Notes under the pieces: model-generated | The model's database searches: none | What the model saw: only the letters and a program-made list of their open reading frames with translations | Told to the model about the DNA's origin: nothing | In this document: positions 61,191-64,000 of the stretch, in pieces | Layout: each line of letters starts with the position of its first letter | Numbering within the stretch: position 1 is the first letter of the stretch | From: Asaia bogorensis | Lineage (GTDB): Bacteria; Pseudomonadota; Alphaproteobacteria; Reyranellales; Reyranellaceae | Reading direction: 5' to 3' | NCBI GenBank assembly: GCA_945889625.1 | Contig: CAMDCE010000018.1 | Coordinates: 1-64,000 of the forward strand | DNA length: 64,000 nt | Made by a program: the position numbers and the translations under genes

Positions 61191-62174
61191 TCACTCCACT
61201 TTTACGTTGGCGTCCTCGAGAATTTTCTTCCACTTGGCGAACTCGGCCTTGTGGAAGGCTGCGAAGGCGGCGGGTGCCATCTCGGCAGGCGTCGGCAGAT
61301 CCTGGCCAAGGTCTTCCATCCGCTTGCGAACGGCCGGGTCTTGCAGCGTGGCGATGGCCGCGGCGTTCAGCTTGGCAACGATCTCCGGCGGAGTGCCCTT
61401 GGGCGCCCACAGCCCGTGCCAGATCGCGACTTCCATGCCGGGAAAGCCCGCCTCCGCCGCCGTCGGGATGTCGGGCGCAGCGGCTGAACGAGCCTTGGCG
61501 GTGATCGCGTAGGCCTTGACCTTGCCGCCCTGCACCTGCGGCAGCGAATTCGAGGTCTGGTCGACCATGATCTGGATCTGGTTGGAGATCAGATCCTGGA
61601 TCGCCGGGCCGGTGCCGCGATAGGGCACGAGCTGATACTTGGCGCCGGTGGCGTTGGTGAACGCGAGCGATCCCAGGTGCGAGCCCGAGCCCATGCCCGC
61701 TGTGCCGCCCGACACCTTCTCGGGATTGGCCTTGAGATACTCGACGAGTTCCTTGAGCGTCCTGGGCGGAAACGAAGTCGGGGACACTACCAGCATCGGA
61801 TTGGACGGCAGCCGCGTGATCGGCTCGAGATCGTCGAGCAGGCTGTAGTTCAGGTTCTTGTAGATCGTACCATTGGCGACGTGGGTGCCGACATGGCCGA
61901 TGCTGATCGTGTAGCCATCGGGTGCCGAACGCGCGACCTTGCCCACGGCGATCGTGCCGGCCGCACCTGTCGTGTTGTCGATGACGAATGTCTGGCCGAG
62001 TTCCTTGCCCATGCGCTCGCCCACGATACGCGCCATCAAGTCGGTCGGCCCGCCGGCGGCGAACGGCACCACGATGGTGATCGGTTTGGCGGGATAGGCC
62101 TGCGCGCGGGCCGAACCAGTGGCCAGGGCGGCAAGGCCGCCCGGGAGCGAGGCGAGAGCGGTTCTGCGCAACAT
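61191..62174 (-). CDS. Bug-family (TctC-like) receptor protein 2
   Basis: A 327-residue periplasmic receptor. The leader MLRRTALASLPGGLAALATG has an Arg pair and ends in SARAQ. The mature protein shows ITIVVPFAAGGPTDLMARIV, FVIDNTTGAAGTIAVGKV and PDGYTISIGHVGTHV, all Bug hallmarks. It is 49 bp downstream of an FAD oxidoreductase gene and may deliver the substrate of that enzyme or of the adjacent ABC permease. Confidence 0.92.
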   Translation of the reverse strand: MLRRTALASLPGGLAALATGSARAQAYPAKPITIVVPFAAGGPTDLMARIVGERMGKELGQTFVIDNTTGAAGTIAVGKVARSAPDGYTISIGHVGTHVANGTIYKNLNYSLLDDLEPITRLPSNPMLVVSPTSFPPRTLKELVEYLKANPEKVSGGTAGMGSGSHLGSLAFTNATGAKYQLVPYRGTGPAIQDLISNQIQIMVDQTSNSLPQVQGGKVKAYAITAKARSAAAPDIPTAAEAGFPGMEVAIWHGLWAPKGTPPEIVAKLNAAAIATLQDPAVRKRMEDLGQDLPTPAEMAPAAFAAFHKAEFAKWKKILEDANVKVE

Positions 62175-62223
62175 TTTGTCTTCTCCTCCCAGTTGGTCGC
62201 GACTGGCGTTCTTCAGAAGGATG

Positions 62224-63522
62224 CTAGTCGCACCGTTCCAGATTGTCGTAAAGCCGGGCCTGCAGCGCTTTTATGTCGATCTGGCGGACCGAGCCCGAGC
62301 CCGCCAGATCGAGCGCGTGGGCGGCCGCAGCACCTGTGGCGATGCACGGCCCCATGACCCTGACCGACGAAAGTGCGGCCGGATCGCCGTCGATGCAGCG
62401 GCCGACCGCCAGCAGGTTGTCGGCGCCCTCGGGGATCATCGAGCCCAGCGGCACATAGTGCATGTGGTCGTCGCCGAACTCCTCCCAATGCACGTCGTCG
62501 ACGCGGTTGTGCAGCTCGATCGGCCAGGTGCAGCGCGCGACCGCATCGGCAAAGCGCGTGCCGGCGCGGATTTCGTCGGCCGTGATGTGGTGCCGGCCCT
62601 TGATCCAGCGCGTCATGCGGATGCCGGGCAGGCCGTAGAGGCGCACGCCCGCCTCGCCGAACGCGGCCCGGTAGTTTTCCTTGAGGAACTTCAGCAGCCG
62701 GTCGACCTGGTCGCGGCCGTCGAGCGTCATGCGCGAGGCCTCCAGCGGATCGAGCGGCGTCGGCATGTGGGTCATGTTGACCAGGCAGCGGCCGCGGCCG
62801 GGCCGGGCGAAGAGGAAGCCATCGTGCCGGCGCAGGCCGCGCGCGGCTGCCTGTTCGCCGAGTCGCGTTTTCAGTTCGGCGCGGTCGACCTTGGCTAGTG
62901 CTGCCTCGTCGACGCCGTCCAGAATGGTCATCTGGGTGCCGAACACCGGCTCGGTGGGCTCGCGGCAGGCGAAGCCCGCCGCCCAGGCGAGTGCTGCATC
63001 GCCCGATGCATCGACGAAGCCTTGCGCGCGCACGTCGACGCCGCCGTAGCGGGTCTGGAAGGAGGCGCTTCTGATCCGCCCGCCGTCGCGCACGACGCCC
63101 GACAGCAGCGCGCCGGTGAGCGCAATCGCGCCGGACCTCTCGACGGCAGTCTCGATCCAGCGCGACAGGATCGTCTCGTCATAGAGCGCGATGGTGGTGT
63201 TGCGCCGGCCGCGCAGATAGTCGACGGCGCCGGTTGCCTCCAAATGCGTCAGGATTTCGGCGGCGATGCCGTGCGTCACCAGGTAGGGCTTGGGCCCGTT
63301 GGAGAACATGCCGCAGAACGAGCCGATGATGGAACCGACGGCCTGGCCGCCGAGGCTGGGCGCGGCGTCGCAGATCGCGACCTTGCGCCCCAGACGCGCT
63401 GCCTCGACCGCGGCCGAGACGCCGGCGACGCCGGCTCCCAGCACGCAGAGGTCGACGTCCAGCACGCGCGCCGGCGCAGCCGCCGGCCGGGTCGAGATCC
63501 GCGTGTCGAGGTTCAACGCCAT
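62224..63522 (-). CDS. FAD-dependent oxidoreductase (FAD_oxidored family)
   Basis: A 432-residue flavoprotein. The FAD motif LCVLGAGVAGVSAAVEAARL at about 27-46 is followed by GQAVGSIIGSFCGMFSNGP and, mid-protein, GFVDASGDAALAWAAGF. C-terminal NLLAVGRCIDGDPAALSSVR and RVMGPCIATGAAAAHAL complete the family pattern. The substrate is unknown; relatives sit beside binding-protein-dependent transport genes, as here. ATG 63522 overlaps the permease stop by 10 bp, so translation is coupled. Confidence 0.9.
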   Translation of the reverse strand: MALNLDTRISTRPAAAPARVLDVDLCVLGAGVAGVSAAVEAARLGRKVAICDAAPSLGGQAVGSIIGSFCGMFSNGPKPYLVTHGIAAEILTHLEATGAVDYLRGRRNTTIALYDETILSRWIETAVERSGAIALTGALLSGVVRDGGRIRSASFQTRYGGVDVRAQGFVDASGDAALAWAAGFACREPTEPVFGTQMTILDGVDEAALAKVDRAELKTRLGEQAAARGLRRHDGFLFARPGRGRCLVNMTHMPTPLDPLEASRMTLDGRDQVDRLLKFLKENYRAAFGEAGVRLYGLPGIRMTRWIKGRHHITADEIRAGTRFADAVARCTWPIELHNRVDDVHWEEFGDDHMHYVPLGSMIPEGADNLLAVGRCIDGDPAALSSVRVMGPCIATGAAAAHALDLAGSGSVRQIDIKALQARLYDNLERCD

Positions 63523-64000
63523 CGCAGCATCCGCTGTTCGATCGTGCCCAGCCCCCAGGAGATCAGCAGGCCGAGGATGGAGAGCAATACCACGCCGGCC
63601 ACGAGCTGGTCGGTCTGCATCAGGTTGCCGGCCGACAGCACGAAGGCGCCGATGCCGTGCTGCGCGCCGATCATCTCGGCCGCGACCAGCAGCAGCAGTG
63701 CCACCGAGGACGAGATGCGGAAGCCCGCCAGTATGCCGGGCATGGCGCCGGGCAGCAGGATCTTGCGCACGATGTCGGTCGCCGGCAGGCCGAAGCTCTG
63801 GCCCATGCGGATGAGGTTGCGCGGCACCGAATCGCAGGCGCTGTAGGCCGAGATCGCGGTCGGGAAGAACACGCCGAGCGCTATCGTGGCGATCTTGGAC
63901 GGCTCGCCGATGCCGAACCACAGGATCAAGAGCGGCAGCAGTGCGATCTTGGGGATCGGGAACAGCGCCGACACGACCGGCAGGCCGGCGGCCCGCGCCG
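63513..64000 (-). CDS. ABC transporter permease (SsuC/TauC-like), N-terminus outside window
   Basis: The C-terminal roughly 160 residues of a nitrate/sulfonate/taurine-type permease. SALFPIPKIALLPLLILWFG is the usual membrane entry of SsuC-like proteins, and SACDSVPRNLIRMGQSFGLP leads into the EAA-loop region ILLPGAMPGILAGFRISSSV. At least three more hydrophobic helices follow. The frame stays open to the right edge. A cognate ATPase and binding protein are presumably beyond the window. Confidence 0.9.
   Translation of the reverse strand, partial: ARAAGLPVVSALFPIPKIALLPLLILWFGIGEPSKIATIALGVFFPTAISAYSACDSVPRNLIRMGQSFGLPATDIVRKILLPGAMPGILAGFRISSSVALLLLVAAEMIGAQHGIGAFVLSAGNLMQTDQLVAGVVLLSILGLLISWGLGTIEQRMLRWR

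Overview
This is GC-rich bacterial chromosome, densely packed with short gene-to-gene gaps and many ATGA or GTGA start/stop overlaps. The gene families fit an alphaproteobacterium of the Reyranella/Rhodospirillales kind: Bug (TTT-type) solute receptors, six short-chain dehydrogenases, CoA-transferases, a PmtA-type phospholipid methyltransferase, a bacterial IorAB pair, a fused GH17-GT2 beta-glucan synthase and a LIV-type ABC importer. That placement is inferred from gene content; there is no rRNA or other marker. I found no rRNA, tRNA, CRISPR array or complete mobile element. The only insertion-sequence trace is the tail of an IS630-type transposase at the left edge. No stretch over 300 bp lacks a gene.

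Layout. 0.1-3 kb: two tandem FAD-linked D-2-hydroxyacid dehydrogenases. 3-6.5 kb: housekeeping genes (threonylcarbamoyl-AMP synthase, CysQ, an MTA/SAH-nucleosidase-like protein, MTA phosphorylase). 6.6-16.4 kb: a mosaic of SDRs, a frameshifted VOC protein, a LimB-like flavin monooxygenase, an acyl-CoA synthetase and an MFS carrier. 16.4-20 kb: a cluster with a GntR/FCD regulator, a GlcG/HbpS protein, two paralogous haem-oxygenase-like diiron proteins and a divergent Rieske protein, with palindromic TGTATACA sites between the divergent genes. 20-24 kb: DSP-like phosphatase, TauE/SafE carrier and an IpdAB-like CoA-transferase-fold pair. 24.2-27 kb: the glucan synthase. 27.3-32.4 kb: PmtA, Nudix, Bug receptor, MaoC, two exporters and a biotinyl domain. 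32.5-36 kb: class II KARI with an orphan 2-oxoacid dehydrogenase E1. 36.2-40.9 kb: DTW protein and an indolepyruvate oxidoreductase-thioesterase operon. 41-44.8 kb: MetE-like protein, an Asp/Glu/hydantoin-racemase-fold protein and a GMC oxidoreductase. 45-48.4 kb: a vWA-PP2C-kinase signalling triad (TerY-P/YegL-YegK-YegI type). 48.6-58 kb: type III CoA-transferase, Fe-ADH, then an ABC importer operon running into SDR, cupin and CmcJ-like genes. 58-64 kb: hydrolase, SDR, amidase, Bug receptor, FAD oxidoreductase and a cut-off ABC permease.

Most of the region looks like a scavenging and catabolic gene mosaic: receptors and importers beside CoA activation, oxidation and thioester cleavage. Two parts look least routine. 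One is the diiron/Rieske/GlcG/GntR cluster with its operator-like sites. The other is the phospho-signalling triad. Several families of dispersed palindromic elements lie between genes: two 90-bp hairpins of identical geometry, three GGGGAGG-type elements, and two inverted copies of a roughly 140-180 bp element whose same end abuts a start codon. A textbook intrinsic terminator separates the LIV receptor gene from its permease genes.
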